Source: Cryptomeria japonica
Lineage: Eukaryota; Streptophyta; Pinopsida; Cupressales; Cupressaceae
Direction: 5' to 3'
Length of the DNA stretch: 64,000 nt
Assembly: GCF_030272615.1 (NCBI RefSeq)
Contig: NC_081408.1
Span: 62,430,614 to 62,494,613 of the forward strand
The number at the start of each line of letters is the position of its first letter. Within the stretch, counting starts at the first letter, position 1. The position numbers and the translations under genes were made by a program. The notes beneath the pieces were generated by a model. The model saw only the letters and a list, made by a program, of their open reading frames with translations, had not been told where the DNA came from and did not search any database. This document shows, piece after piece, positions 9,532 through 21,118 of the stretch.

Positions 9532-10604
9532 TGGATGAAAATGATGATGTTTTCCCCTCGTGGTCTATCTTATAGACTACCCTAGCCCTAGCCCTCATTT
9601 CTCAAGTCAGTCTTCATTATCCCGTGACTCTGCCACTCTATTCTATCTGGTCAGTCCATTCTAGCCTTTCTTTCTTATTGAGATATTGTCTGCGATATTT
9701 TCAGATATTTTCATCTAATCTCTCAAGGGGGCATATCATTCCCATCTTGGGGCAACTTTGTATCAGTTTATCTTATCTTCTTTGAAACAACGCGATAAGA
9801 TGCATTGTCTCAAAGAGGGGCAAAATGTAGACACCTAAAATTGTCATGTCTAATTAAATAAATATCTTTATTTATTTAATTACTTTAGCTTAATTATTCT
9901 ATTAATTAAATAAATATTTATTTAATTAATTCATTCATTTATCCTCTTCTAGCCTTATTTCTCATTTGAATAAATACTTTTATTTATTTAAATTATCTCT
10001 TTTCCTAAATTAAATAAATATCTTATTTATTTAATTGATCCCACTTCTTCTATTAATTAAATGAATCTTTATTTATTTAATTAATTCATTAACCTTTTCT
10101 ACCCATGACACACGTCATTCATCCCTTAATTCCTACACTACCTACCCTCTTATTATTTTCTTATTATCTTTACCTACTCTTTAATCATAGCCGACCATTT
10201 ATCTTTTACACCTCTCAATCTTATCCCTCCATTTCTTATAGTGTCTTCTATATAAGGAGTTGCTTCCTTCATTATCAACCCCCGATCAGCTGACTTTCCA
10301 ACTATGCTTTTGAACTTTCATATGAGAGCCTACTTGCAACCACGTTTCCATTCTTTGTTGAGCTCTTGTGCACACATAAAATCTAAGAGCAAATATATCA
10401 AGCAAGATCAATGGAGATAGGAAGAATGGAGATCCAAACCCTATTGGATATGTGATGGTGTAATCTTTGTGATTTCATTTGATTTGCATTGTCTTATGTA
10501 ATCTTCATATGTTATGGTGGATCTTTGTTGTTGTTAGGTTAGGGTTTTGTGGTTGAATTCATTTAGTCTTTCAATATTGTTGTTATTCATTTTCACCATA
10601 TACA
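9532..10604 (+). mobile_element. T element copy 2, 3' end fragment
   Basis: An inverted copy of the 3' end of T copy 1. It has 294 bp of interior (matching 1441-1735 inverted), the PPT at 9812-9825, and a 3' LTR at 9826-10604. It is cut at 9532 by element A's insertion; the remainder should lie left of the window. Its right end abuts Copia B's reverse transcriptase at 10605. Confidence 0.85.
9826..10604 (+). repeat. T copy 2, 3' LTR
   Basis: 779 bp, TGTAGACACC...ACCATATACA. TATATAA box at about 10249-10255. U3 hairpins at 9848-10088. In-sense PPT AAAGAGGGGCAAAA directly upstream. Confidence 0.9.
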
Positions 10605-10931
10605 GTTCCAATTCATCTTCCATAGCTTTAATCCAATATTTATTTTCACATGCCTCAATAATTGATGTTGGTTCAACTTGAGAAATTAGATATACCTCTT
10701 CATTTGCCATTCTTCCTCTAGTCATTACACCTTGATACTTATTCACAATTATTTGACTTTCAGAGTGATTCAATCTTACATACCTAGGTGTATTCACTTG
10801 CTGCTATTCTTTAGTCACTGTGAAATTCTTAGATGATGACGATGTGACTGTATCTATATTCTGTACCGGTGTATTCAGTGTAGGTTTATTTTTTATTATC
10901 TCAACTACCAGTTCAGAGTCCATGTACCTTG
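10605..10931 (-). pseudogene. Copia B pol: linker and start of reverse transcriptase
   Basis: The minus frame encodes the linker between integrase and RT and the first RT residues (EACENKYWIKAMEDELE). It is then interrupted at 10605 by T copy 2. It aligns with Copia C at about 17180-17360. In-frame stops are present. The frame that seems to run on to 10534 is chimeric: it reads into the T LTR. Confidence 0.8.
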
Positions 10932-10944
10932 AATTAGCTCTAAA

Positions 10945-12063
10945 CTATTCATCAATCTTCACATTTGCACTCTCAATGATTTTCTGCAATCTTTTACTAA
11001 AACATTTATACACCTTGCTCTTAGATGAGTAACCCAGAAATATTCCTTCATCACTTCTAGGATCAAATTTACCAATATAATCATCTCTCCTAATATAACA
11101 CTTGCTTCCAAATATTCTGATATATTTAAGAGTGGGAGTATTACCAAACCATAGTTCATGAGGGGTCTTACTAGTTTCTCCTTTGATGTGAACTCTGTTG
11201 AATGTGTAAACCATTGTACTGACTGCTTCTCTCCAATATGCATGAGGTAGGTTTGCTTTTGATATCATGCTTCTAGTTACATCCAGAATAGTTCTATTCT
11301 TCCTTTCCAAAACTCCATTTTGCTGAAGTGTATGAGAAGCTGATAACTATCTTCTGATTCCATTCACTTCACAGAATGTATTAAATTCCTTAGATGTGAA
11401 TTCACCTCCTTGATCTGATCTTAAACATTTTATTTTCTTACCAGTTTCATTCTCTAACATTACCTTAAATAGTTTGAATATCCCAAAATCTTCTGATTTC
11501 TCCCTGAAAAAAGTAACCCGACACATTCTAGAATAATCATCAATGATTAGCATAAAATATCTATCTCCTTGTAAAATTTTAGTTCTTGCTGGACCACATA
11601 AATCAGTATGAATTAAATCATGAACATTATTGGATTTCTCTGGAATACTCTTAAAAGTTGTTCTAACTTGCTTTCCAAATTGACATTCCTTACATACCGG
11701 ATTGTGAGGTTTTATAATCTTAGGTAAATCCATTACTGCCTTAGTTGTACTGATCTTTACAATGCAATCAAAATTTACATGACAAAGTCTCTTATACCAA
11801 CTTTCATCTATATGTACAATCAAGGATGTCTTATCATTATTATTCAAGTGAAAAATATTACCTCTAGTCCGATTACCGGTTGCAATTTTCAAGCTAGTTC
11901 TATTCATGATTTTGCATTTACCATTCTTGAATTGTAATTGAAATCCCTTTTCAACTAATTGACCAACTCTCAAAAGATTATGCTTCAAACCTTCAACATA
12001 ATAAACATTGTCAATCTTGTGCTTACCATAAAAAGTTATAGTGCTTTTTTTCTTATCAAACAA
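10945..12063 (-). pseudogene. Copia B integrase (GAG-pre-integrase, core and C-terminal part)
   Basis: Zinc-binding region YKRLCHVNFDC...CKECQFGKQ, then the catalytic core with Asp1 in IHTDLCGPART, Asp2 in LRSDQGGEFTSKEF, and the Glu-region motif NGVLERKNRTI. The C-terminal part has RIFGSKCYIRRDD, KFDPRSDEGIFLGYS and a KIIESANVKIDE linker. One stop at about 11346-11348 (a Gln codon in the family) breaks the core. Catalytic residues look intact, so this is better preserved than the integrase of Copia C. Copia integrase inserts the cDNA into the host genome. Confidence 0.88.
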
Positions 12064-13231
12064 GCCTTATCATCCTGAAATCTTACTAGACTTCCATTGT
12101 ATTCCTAAAAGGTTGACAATTTACTTTTATCACCAATCATATGATGTGAACATCCAAAATCAATGATCCATTCATCCTTTTCTTCAATTTTAGCTACCAG
12201 GGTCTTCTCTACCATTTGTATAGTAGGTGTCGATTGTTCTTCTATTATTGCAACAAAAGTCCATCCATTGTCTACAGATTCCTCATCAATAACTCCTTCA
12301 TCAGCATAGTAACATGATTTGTCTCTATTCTTCTTAAATCTATATCTCTGATATTCAGGGTTTGTCTTGCATATCTATTAGGACACCTAGATGCCATATG
12401 ACCAGTTTTATTGCAGTTAAAACATTTAAATGGCACTTTACTTTCATACTTACATCCAATTGGACCTTTAGGCATTTTCCTTGCAAAGAGTACTTCAAGC
12501 TCTTCCAATTCTTCATTCTCTCTTTTGATTTCTTCAAGTTCTCTTGCATAAAGTGATTTCCAATCAGATTTCTTAGATGATGATGCTTTGAAGGCTTAAT
12601 GTGTCTTAATTTTAGCAATGGGACCAAATTCCTCAAGTTCAAAAGCTGAAAGTTTTCCAACCTAGGTATCTCTAGAAACTGGTGTATTAAGCATAGCTCT
12701 TAATTCATTAATAGCAGTTACTTTCATTTTTTTATGCCGGTGGCAATGCTCTTGAAACTTTAGAAATAATTTCACCTTCACTTAAGGATCCTCCACAATA
12801 TTGTATACCTAAAATAATTTCATTAACTCTTTCCATAAAAGCAACAATCCTTTTATCTTCTTCCATTTTTAGATTTTCATACCTGACCCAAAAGTATTTG
12901 AATTTTGTAATTTGATAGTGGCATCACCTTCATTCAATGTCTCCAATTTATCCCAAATAGATTTAGCACTAGATCAGTCTGATAATCCAACGGTTTTCTA
13001 ATCTAACAATACGCTCAAAAGTGCTTCTCTTGGTTTGCAATCATTCTCCTGAGCTTTAGCCAAGTTAGGTGGATTAGGTTGACTCTTTGCAAGTCCAACA
13101 TAGCCATTCTTTGTAACATCCCATATGCCTCTTCCAATTCAATTTATATGTGTCTCCATTATGATCTTCCATATACCATAGTTAGTTCCATCAAGCTTCG
13201 GATTGTCCTTCCTGAAATAGTTAGTTGCCAT
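12064..13231 (-). pseudogene. Copia B gag and protease region
   Basis: The gag start ATG is at 13231 (MATNYFRKDNPKLDGTNYG, close to Copia C's gag). Several stops and shifts follow. A single CCHC zinc knuckle, CFNCNKTGHMASRC, at about 12375-12435 is intact. The protease active site, expected as DSG, reads IIDFGCSHHM at about 12131-12175, so the catalytic triad is changed to DFG. A frame change separates the gag knuckle from the protease-integrase frame. Confidence 0.8.
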
Positions 13232-13274
13232 AGAATCTCCTGAAGCTGTTAAACTTCTATAGAAAGAGGACTTA

Positions 13275-13286
13275 GCTCTGATACCA
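13275..13286 (-). promoter_or_regulatory. Copia B primer binding site (tRNA-iMet)
   Basis: Minus strand TGGTATCAGAGC, two bases after the LTR end (CCTAACA). A perfect copy of the usual plant Copia site. Confidence 0.88.
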
Positions 13287-13288
13287 AT

Positions 13289-13567
13289 TGTTAGGACCCA
13301 GAGGAAACTTAGAGGGGGGGGGTGAATCAGTTGTCTATTAATTTAAACCCAGATATAACTTAATCAAATTTTATGCATAATACCTGTAAACCAAACTTAA
13401 TGTTGTTTGACAATTTAACAGTTAAAAATAGTACCGGTAAAGTTTAATGCATGAAACACAAAGACAAATAACATCCACAACACATATCACATATATTTGA
13501 ACATGGAAACCCTGTAAGGGGGAAAACTATGGTGGGAAACCTTACCCACAATTAGATGATACTACTG
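13289..13567 (-). repeat. Copia B 5' LTR, inner part
   Basis: The LTR continues at 20360-21118 on the far side of Copia C. The two parts sum to 1038 bp, equal to Copia C's 5' LTR, and the sequence is homologous to it. It contains the C-rich block GATTCACCCCCCCC and the GGGAAACCTTACCCACAA block. Confidence 0.88.
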
Positions 13568-14605
13568 TGTTGGTATTTTGGATATGTTGATATGGTTTTG
13601 TCATTGATGTCAACACTTATCAGTACTTGGAGATTTGGTTATGTTGACCGGCAAGTTAATGACTCATGCACAGTCACTGGTATTTGGTACACTGATAGGA
13701 TATATTGTTCACCGGCACTTGGAAAGACTTGGAAACTATCTGGTTATGTCGAAGACATTATTCAGACACTTTGTTTTGGTGATTTGTTCATTGATTTGAT
13801 CGGGTTTGCATATTTGCTATTACAGGCAAATAGGTCCAAGTTATACACCGGCAGGCATATCTATTCCAGATCAACACAACATGTCAAGAAGATAATTTGT
13901 TATTATTGTAAATACATTGAGTTGACATCATGCATCAGATATTGTTTTATTTGTAATTTATTTTATTATAATATCTTTTAGTGAGCTAACCTACTCAATT
14001 GGTTTTAGGTTATGGTATAAATGTAAGATCTCATTTGTGAGATTAATATAAGATAAGAAAAAGAATTATAATTCGGTATATGTGAATATAAGCAGAGCTA
14101 TACACGCAAACATCATTCAAGATTGAAGGAAGGTTTGACGAAGGCATATCAGAGCTAAACTAGTACTGAATCCAGCATATGAAGATGCTATTTTGAGTAG
14201 TACATTATCATCAGATTTAATCATTCAATTGTAGTCAGTGTGACTCGTGTTTTGTGATTGAGAAGTGAGCTCTAGGTAATTGGCCTTTCTGCATATACAG
14301 ACTCTATATTGTACACACATACTATCTGCAGTAGTATCATCTGATTGTGGGTAAGGTTTCCCATCGTGGTTTTTCCCCTTACAAGGTTTCCATGTACAAA
14401 TATTTGTGTTATGTGTTGTGGATGTTATTGTCTTTCTATTTCATGCATTAATCTTTACAGGTACTACAATTAACTGATAAACTATCTACCGGCATAAAGT
14501 TTGGTTTACCTGTATTAAGCATTAAGTTTTGGTTAAGTTGATTTTGGTTTAAATTTATTGGACAACTGATTCACTCCTCCTCTCAGCCATCTCTAGGACC
14601 CAACA
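13568..14605 (+). repeat. Copia C 5' LTR
   Basis: 1038 bp, TGTTGGTATTTTGGATATG...GGACCCAACA. Contains TTCCCATCGTGGTTTTTCCC and GATTCACTCCTCCTCTCAG blocks near its end. Confidence 0.9.
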
Positions 14606-14607
14606 AT

Positions 14608-14619
14608 TGGTATCAGAGC
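14608..14619 (+). promoter_or_regulatory. Copia C primer binding site (tRNA-iMet)
   Basis: TGGTATCAGAGC, two bases after the 5' LTR. Confidence 0.9.
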
Positions 14620-14662
14620 TTAGTATTTTTTTTGCATAAGTTTAATAGCTTGAGGAGATCTA

Positions 14663-15762
14663 ATGTCTTCTAACTATTTCAGGAAGGACAGTACTAAACT
14701 TGATGGAACCAACTATGGAATATGGAAGATCAGGATGGAGACACATTTGAACTACATTGGAAAAGACATATGGGAGGTTACAAAGAATGGTTATACTGCT
14801 CCTATTCAAGGTCAACATAATCTACCAACTCTGGGCAAAGATAAGGAAAATGATTACAAAGTAAGAGAAGCACTTTTGAGTGCATTGTCAGATCAGCAAA
14901 TCATGGGATTATTAGACAGATCTATAGCTAAAGCTAGTTGGGATAAATTGGAAACATTGAATGAAGGTGATACCACAGTCAAAATTGCAAAACTTGATTC
15001 CTTCTGGGTCAGGTATGAAAATCAGAAAATGGAAGAAGATGAAAGGATTTCTGCTTTTATGGAAAGAGAATGAAATTGTTTTGGGTATACAATGTTGTGA
15101 AGGAACCTTAAGTGAAGATGAAATTGTTATAAAAGTTTTAAGAGAATTGCCATCGGCATATAAAATGAAAGTAACTGCTATAAATTAATTGAGAACAATG
15201 CCTAATACATCAGTAACTAGAGACACTTTGGTTGGAAAACTTTTTGCTTTTCGAAATTGAAGAATTTGGTCCTATTGCTACTATAAAGATAGATTTATCT
15301 TTTAAGGTATCATCATCTTCCTCATCATCTTCTTCTTCATCATCATCTTTTGACAAATTTGATTGGAAATTCTTTTATGCAAGATAACTTGAAGAAACCA
15401 AGAGAGAAAATGAAGAACTTGAAGAACTTGAAGCACTATTTACAAGGAAAATGCCTAAAGGTCCAATTGGAAGTAAGTATGAAGGTAAAGTACCCTTTAA
15501 ATGTTTTAATTGTAATAAGATTGGTTATATGGCATCTATGTGCCTTGATAGACATGTAAGATTAAAAGAAGAAGCTAGAAGAACATACAAGCCCAACCCT
15601 AAATATCAGAGATACAAATTCAAGAAAAATAGAGACAAATATTGTTACCTTGTTGATGAAGGAGTCACTGATGATTCTGATGAGGATCCGACAGACAATG
15701 GATGGGTTTTTGTTGCTATAACAGAAGATCAACATGCACCTACTATTCAACCGGTAGAGTAG
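14663..15762 (+). pseudogene. Copia C gag
   Basis: The ATG at 14663 is the first after the PBS and opens 136 codons of typical Copia gag: a KLDGTNYGIWKIRMETHL N-terminus and a KASWDKLETL segment. A frameshift near 15070 and several stops follow. The zinc knuckle at about 15499-15540 reads CFNCNKIGYMASMC, so the zinc-binding His is Tyr. A Ser/TCA-rich low-complexity stretch lies at about 15305-15350. An acidic tail (DEGVTDDSDEDPTD) leads to the protease. Gag forms the virus-like particle, and this copy cannot do so intact. Confidence 0.88.
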
Positions 15763-16062
15763 GCTATGGCAGCTAGAATTGAAGATAAGGATGAATGGAT
15801 CATTGATTCAGGATGTTCACATCATATGACTGGTAATAAAAGTAAATTCTTAACCTTTTAGGAATACAATGGAGGTCTAGTGAGATTTGGAGATGATAAA
15901 GCTTGTTTAATCAAAGGAAAACACACTATATCTTTTGATGGTAAACATAATACTGATAATGTTTACTATGTTCAAGGTTTGAAACATAATATTTTGAGTG
16001 CTGGTCATTTAGTTGAAAAAGGGTTTATTTACAATTCAAGAATGGAAAATGCAAAATCATGA
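15763..16062 (+). pseudogene. Copia C protease region
   Basis: The active site IIDSGCSHHMTG at about 15801-15836 keeps the DSG triad. A TAG interrupts just downstream (15860-15862). The LKHNILSAGHLVEKGF segment that joins protease to integrase follows. Confidence 0.8.
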
Positions 16063-17170
16063 ACAAAACTAGTCTAGAGATTGCAACCGGTAATCAGACT
16101 AGAGGTAATATCTTTCATTTGAATAATAGTGAAAAGACATGCTTGATTGCACATATTGATGAAAGTTGGTTATGGCATAAGAGACTTTGTCATGTAAATT
16201 TGATTGCATTGTGAAAATCAATACAACTAAGGCAGTAAGAGATTTACCTAAGATTGTTAAACCTCACAATCCGCTATGTAAAAAATGTCAATTTGCAGAG
16301 CAAGTTAGAGAATCTTTCAAGAGTATTCTAGAAAAATGAAATAATGTTATTGACTCAATTCATACTGCTTTATGTGGTCCAACAAGAACTAGAAGTTTAC
16401 AAGGAGATGGGTATTTTATGGTAATCATTGATGACTATTCTAGAATGTGCTGGGTTACTTTTGTCAAGGAGAAATCAGAAGCACTTGGAAAATTCAAGCT
16501 ATTCAAGGTGATGGTAGAGAATGAAACCAGTAAGAAAATTAAATGTCTGAGATCAGATCAAGGAGGTGAATTCACATCTAAGGAATTTAATACATTCTGT
16601 GAAGTGGATGGAATCAGAAGACAGTTATCAGCACCTCAGACACCCCAGTAGAATGGAGTTGTAGAAAGGAAAAATTGAACTATCTTGGATGCAGCTAGAA
16701 GTATGTTATCAGAAGAAAATCTACCTCATGTATAGTGGACAGAAGCAGTGAGTACGCTAGTTTACACATTTAACAAAGTTCACATCAAAGGTGAAACTGG
16801 TAAGACCCCTCATGAACTATGGTTTGGTAATACTCCTGCTCTTAAATATTTTAGAATATTTAGAAGTAAATACTATATTAGAAGAGATGAGTACATTGGA
16901 AAATTTGATCCTAAAAGTGATGAAGGAATATTTCTTGGTTATTCATCTAAGAGCAAAGCATATAGATGTTTCAAAAAGAGATTGCAGAAAATTATTGAGA
17001 GTGCAAATGTGAAGATTGATGAACAGTTTAGAGGAAATTCAAGGTATATATATTTTGAACCAGCAATAGAGATAATATCAAATGAACCTACAATGAATAC
17101 ACCAGTATAGAATGATGATCCAATCACATTGGCATCATCTAAAAATTTCACAGTAATTGAGGAACAACAA
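16063..17170 (+). pseudogene. Copia C integrase
   Basis: The zinc region (LWHKRLCHVN...CKKCQF) is recognisable but frameshifted near 16200. The first catalytic Asp is lost: the family motif HTDLCGP reads HTALCGP (GCT at 16367-16369). The second Asp (RSDQGGEFTSKEF) is present. A stop replaces Gln in the PQQNG motif (16649-16651), and TGA replaces Arg in ERKNR. The C-terminal part (KFDPKSDEGIFLGYS) is clear. Integration by this copy's own enzyme is not possible. Confidence 0.88.
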
Positions 17171-17189
17171 TGAGCAAAGACGCCCTAGT

Positions 17190-18200
17190 CTGTAAGATTG
17201 AACCACTCTAAAGATCAGATAATTGGGAACAAGTATCAAGGAGTTATGACTAGAGGAAGACTGGCAAATGAAGAGGTATGTCTTATTTCTCAAATTGAAC
17301 TAGCATTAGTTAATGAGGCATGTGAAGATAAACACTGGATTAAAGCTATGGAAGATGAATTGGAACAAATTGAAAAGAATAACACATGGACATTAGTTCC
17401 CTAGCCTAAAGACAAAAATGTAATTGGAACTAAATGGGTATTCAGAAACAAACTTAATGAAGATGGTAAGGTAATCAGAAATAAAGCAAGACTAGTTTGT
17501 AAGGGATATTCACATAGAGAAGGAGTTGACTATAATGAAACCTTTGCACCGGTAGCTAGAATTGAGGAAGTCAGACTATCCTTGGCCTTTACAGCACACA
17601 AGAACTACAAAGTATATCAGATGGATATTAACTATGCATTTTTTAATGGAGATCTTGAAGAAGAAGTTTACATTGAGCAACCTGATGGATTTTATTTGAT
17701 AGATAACAAAGACATGGTTTGTAGGTTAAGGAAAGCTTTATATAGATTGAAACAAGCTCCTAGAGCTTGGTATGCTAGACCGGACAAATATCTTTTGAAT
17801 CTTGGTTACACCAAAGGTAATGCGGACAACAATCTATACTACAAAGTGACTAATGATGACATCTTGGTTATTGAAGTTTTTGTTGATGATATAATCTTTG
17901 GAGGAGAAGATGGATTATGTAAAGACTTTTCTAATAAAATGCAGCAAGAATTTGAAATGTCTATGATTGGGGAAATAAAATTCTTTTTAGGATTGCTGAT
18001 TTCACAGACTAATAAAGGTATATTCTTGCATCAATCTAAGTATTTGAAGGAATTAATAAAGAAATTTGGCATGGAAAACTCTAAACCAGTAAGCATACCT
18101 ATGACTACAACTGATAAATTATCATTGAAGGATGAATCAGAACCTGTTAATCTAACTAGATACAAGTCTATGATATGAGGTTTACTATTTTTGACACAAA
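17190..18200 (+). pseudogene. Copia C reverse transcriptase
   Basis: The RT core is recognisable through [81 protein letters not shown] and the catalytic FVDDIIFGG, where the usual YVDD is FVDD. A TAG sits at 17402-17404 before PKDKN. At the end the frame hits TGA in a segment that is tandemly duplicated (130-bp period, 18075-18324). Confidence 0.9.
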
Positions 18201-18324
18201 CAATAAAACTCTAAACCAGTAAACATACCTATGACTACAACTGATAAATTATCATTGAAGGATGAATCAGAACCTGTTAATCTGACTAGATACAAGTCTA
18301 TGATATGAGGTTTACTATTTTTGA
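18075..18324. repeat. 130-bp tandem duplication in Copia C pol
   Basis: 18075-18194 and 18205-18324 are almost identical (AAAACTCTAAACCAGTAARC start, GGTTTACTATTTTTGA end). The period of 130 is not a multiple of three, so it shifts the frame. Both copies carry the same TGA, which shows the stop arose before the duplication. Confidence 0.92.
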
Positions 18325-18945
18325 TATTATGAATGCAGTATGTAGTGTTTCAAGATTTCAGGGTAATCCTAAGGAAAATCATGAATCAACAATAAAAAGG
18401 ATTTTCTGGTACTTACAAGGCACTACAGATCTTGGCTTATGGTATCCTAGAGATGAAAACTTTGAATTATGTGCATACACAAATGAAAATTAGGCAGGAG
18501 ATGTAGATGATAGAAAAAGGACCACTGGTGGAGAATTTTTCTTTAGTAACAGATTAATTTCTTGGTTGAGAAAGAAACAAAGTTGCACATCTTTATTAGA
18601 GCAGAATCAGAACATGTTGCAAAAACAGCTAATTGCACACAACTATTATGGCTTAAGAAAATGTTGAAGGACATAAAATTAAGATACAAGTAACCTATAA
18701 CAATTTATTGTGATAATATGGCAGCAATTGATATATCTAAGAATTTGGTACTTCATTCATAAACTAAACATGTTTCTATCAAATTGAATTTTCTGAAAGA
18801 GAATGTTGAGGCAAAAGAAGTGAAATTGGTTTATGTGAATACTAAAGAGAAGATTGCAAATATTTTTACTAAGCCTTTGCCTAAGGAGACTTTTGAATAT
18901 CTCAAAGAACAGCTTCGGGTTATACCCCCACTAGTAGAGACTTAG
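18305..18945 (+). pseudogene. Copia C RNase H
   Basis: Segments typical of Copia RNase H are visible: KRIFWYLQGTTDLGLWYP, ISWLRKKQSCTS, YCDNMAAIDISKNLVLHS, TKHVSIKLNFL and IFTKPLPKETFEYLKEQL, ending ETstop at 18943-18945. A deletion or shift near 18580-18620 removes part of the SST-EAEY region. Stops occur at 18490 and 18762. Confidence 0.85.
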
Positions 18946-19338
18946 ACAATTGATGTTTTTCATCAATCGGCAAAATTAACAAAGAAATATTTTGTTCCAG
19001 CTTTGATGAGGAGAGCTACTTCTCAGGGGGAGTAGTTGGTATTTTGAACTGAGTTGTTATTTTGTATTTGAACCTAGTTTTTGTATTGCTTTAGCATTTG
19101 ATGTCAAAGGAGGAGGGATATCTATGGAAAAACACATGAAAAACACATTATCCTTGGGGGAGAGACTATTACTTTGGGGAGATATTGTTAGAGAGATTGA
19201 TTACTCTCTGTATCTTTATTTCGAATTCTGTTTAATGATATCTTTGGGAGATTGTTGGTTTTTGGCTTTTGGCATTTTTGTTTTGGCACTTTCATGGTTT
19301 TTCCATCTTGTGTTGCCATCAATGCCAAAGGGGGAGAT
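18946..19338 (+). other. Copia C 3' untranslated region and polypurine tract
   Basis: No ORF. TCTCAGGGGGAGTAGTTGGT occurs at 19021, and the PPT AAAGGGGGAGA at 19327-19337 lies directly before the 3' LTR. Confidence 0.75.
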
Positions 19339-20354
19339 TGTTGGTATTTTGGATATGTTGATATGGTTTTGTCATTGATGTCAACACTTGTCAACACTTA
19401 TCAACACTTGGAGATTTAGTTATATTCACCGGCAAGTTAATGACGCATGCAAAGTCACTAGTATTTGGTTCACTGGCACTTGGAAAGACATGGAAACTAC
19501 TTGGTTATGTCGAAGACATTCTTCAGACACTTTGTTTTGTTGATTTGATCGGGTTTGCATATTTTTTGTTACTGACAAATAAGTCTAGGTTATACACCAG
19601 CAGGTATATCTATTCTAGATCAGCATGGCACGTCAACAAGATAATTTGTTATTATTGTAAATGCATTGAGCCAACATCATGCATCAAATATTGTTTTATT
19701 TATAATTTATTTTATTGTAATATCTTTTAGTGAGCCGACCTACTCAATTGGTCTTAGGTTATGGTATAAATGTAAGATCTCATTTGTGAGATCAATATAG
19801 GATAAGAAAAAGAATTGTAATTCGGTATATGCAAATATAAGTAGAGCTATACACGTAGACATCATTCAAGATTGAAGGAAGGTTTGAAGAAGACATATCA
19901 TAGCTAAACTAGTACTGAATCCAACATATGAAGATGTTGTTTTGAGTAGTACATTATCATTGAATTTAATCATCCAATTGTAGTCAGTGTGACTCCCATT
20001 TTGTGATTAAGTAGTGAGCTCTAGGCAGTTGACCTTTCTGTATGTGCAGACTCTATATTGTACACACATACTATCTACAATAGTATCATCTGATTGTGGG
20101 TAAGGTTTCCCACCATGATTTTTCCCCTTATAAGGTTTCCACATATAGATATTTGTGTTATGTGTTGTGGATGTTATTGTCTTTCTATTTCATGCATTAA
20201 TCTTTACCGGTATTGCAATTAACTAATAAACTATCTACCAGCATAAAGTTTGGTTTACCGGTATTAAGCATTAAGTTTTGGTTAAGTTGATTTTAGTTTA
20301 AATTTATTGAACAACTCATTCACACCCCCTCTTAATTGTCTCCGAGACCTAACA
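19339..20354 (+). repeat. Copia C 3' LTR
   Basis: 1016 bp. Compared with the 5' LTR it has a repeat expansion of TCAACACTT near its start and lacks a segment at about 13680-13715. Many substitutions are scattered through it. Confidence 0.9.
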
Positions 20355-20359
20355 TACTG

Positions 20360-21118
20360 CAGATAGTATGTGTGTACAAATGGGATTTGCACATGCAGAA
20401 AGCCCAACTGCCTAGAGCTCACTACTCAATCACAAAATGGGAGTCACACTGACTACAATTGGATGGTTAAATCCAATGATAATGTACTGCTTAAAATAGC
20501 ATCTTCATATGCTAGATTCAGTATCAGTTAAGCTCTGATTGTCTTCCTCAAAACCTTCCTTTAATCTTCAAATGATGTTTGCATGTATATCTCTTCTTGT
20601 ATTCACATATACCTTATTACAATCCCTTTTTCTAGCATGTTAATCTCACAAATGAGATCTTGCACATATACCAAAACCTAAGACCAAATGTGTAGGTCAA
20701 CTCACTAAAAATATTATAATTAAATTAATTACAAATGAACCAATATGTGATGCATCATGTTGGTTTAATGCATTTACAATAATAACCAATCAATAAATCA
20801 TTTTCATAACATGTCGTGCTGATCTGGAATAGATAATGCTTGCCTATTCATAACTTAGACCTGTTTTCTGGTAACAACAAATATGCAAACTCGATTAGAC
20901 CAATAACCAAAACACTAAATAAAAGTGTCCAAACCATGTCTTTGACATAACCAAGTAATCTCCAGAAGATAATAGATCATCCTCAGTGTCGGTGTGCAAT
21001 ATAACTTGCCGGTGAACCAAATACCGGTGAACATAACCAAAGATCTCCAGTGTTGATAAGTGTTGACAAGTGTTGACATCAATGACAAAACCAATGCAAC
21101 ACATCCATAATACCAACA
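20360..21118 (-). repeat. Copia B 5' LTR, outer part
   Basis: 759 bp continuing 13289-13567 after removal of Copia C and one TSD copy. Ends CATAATACCAACA on the plus strand, i.e. TGTTGGTATTATG in the element sense. Right flank TCATG (21119-21123) is B's expected TSD. Confidence 0.88.

Larger units (their letters stand above)
13568..20354 (+). mobile_element. Copia C, complete but decayed LTR retrotransposon
   Basis: 6.8 kb, perfect 5-bp TSD TACTG (13563-13567 and 20355-20359). The LTRs are 1038 bp (13568-14605) and 1016 bp (19339-20354). It has an iMet PBS, gag, protease, integrase, RT, RNase H order (Ty1/Copia) and a PPT. It is inserted in the 5' LTR of Copia B, which belongs to the same family but lies in opposite orientation. 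The two LTRs differ at many sites and by indels, so the insertion is old. Coding capacity is lost through stops, frameshifts, a 130-bp duplication and a changed integrase catalytic residue. Confidence 0.93.

Noticed and set aside
10534-10797. An 87-codon minus frame read as one protein
   Set aside because: It is chimeric: Copia B RT up to 10605, then the inverted T LTR. The junction is an insertion boundary.
13275-13286. tRNA-iMet gene fragments at the TGGTATCAGAGC sites
   Set aside because: Each is only the short complement of the tRNA 3' end next to an LTR, i.e. a primer site; no cloverleaf is present.
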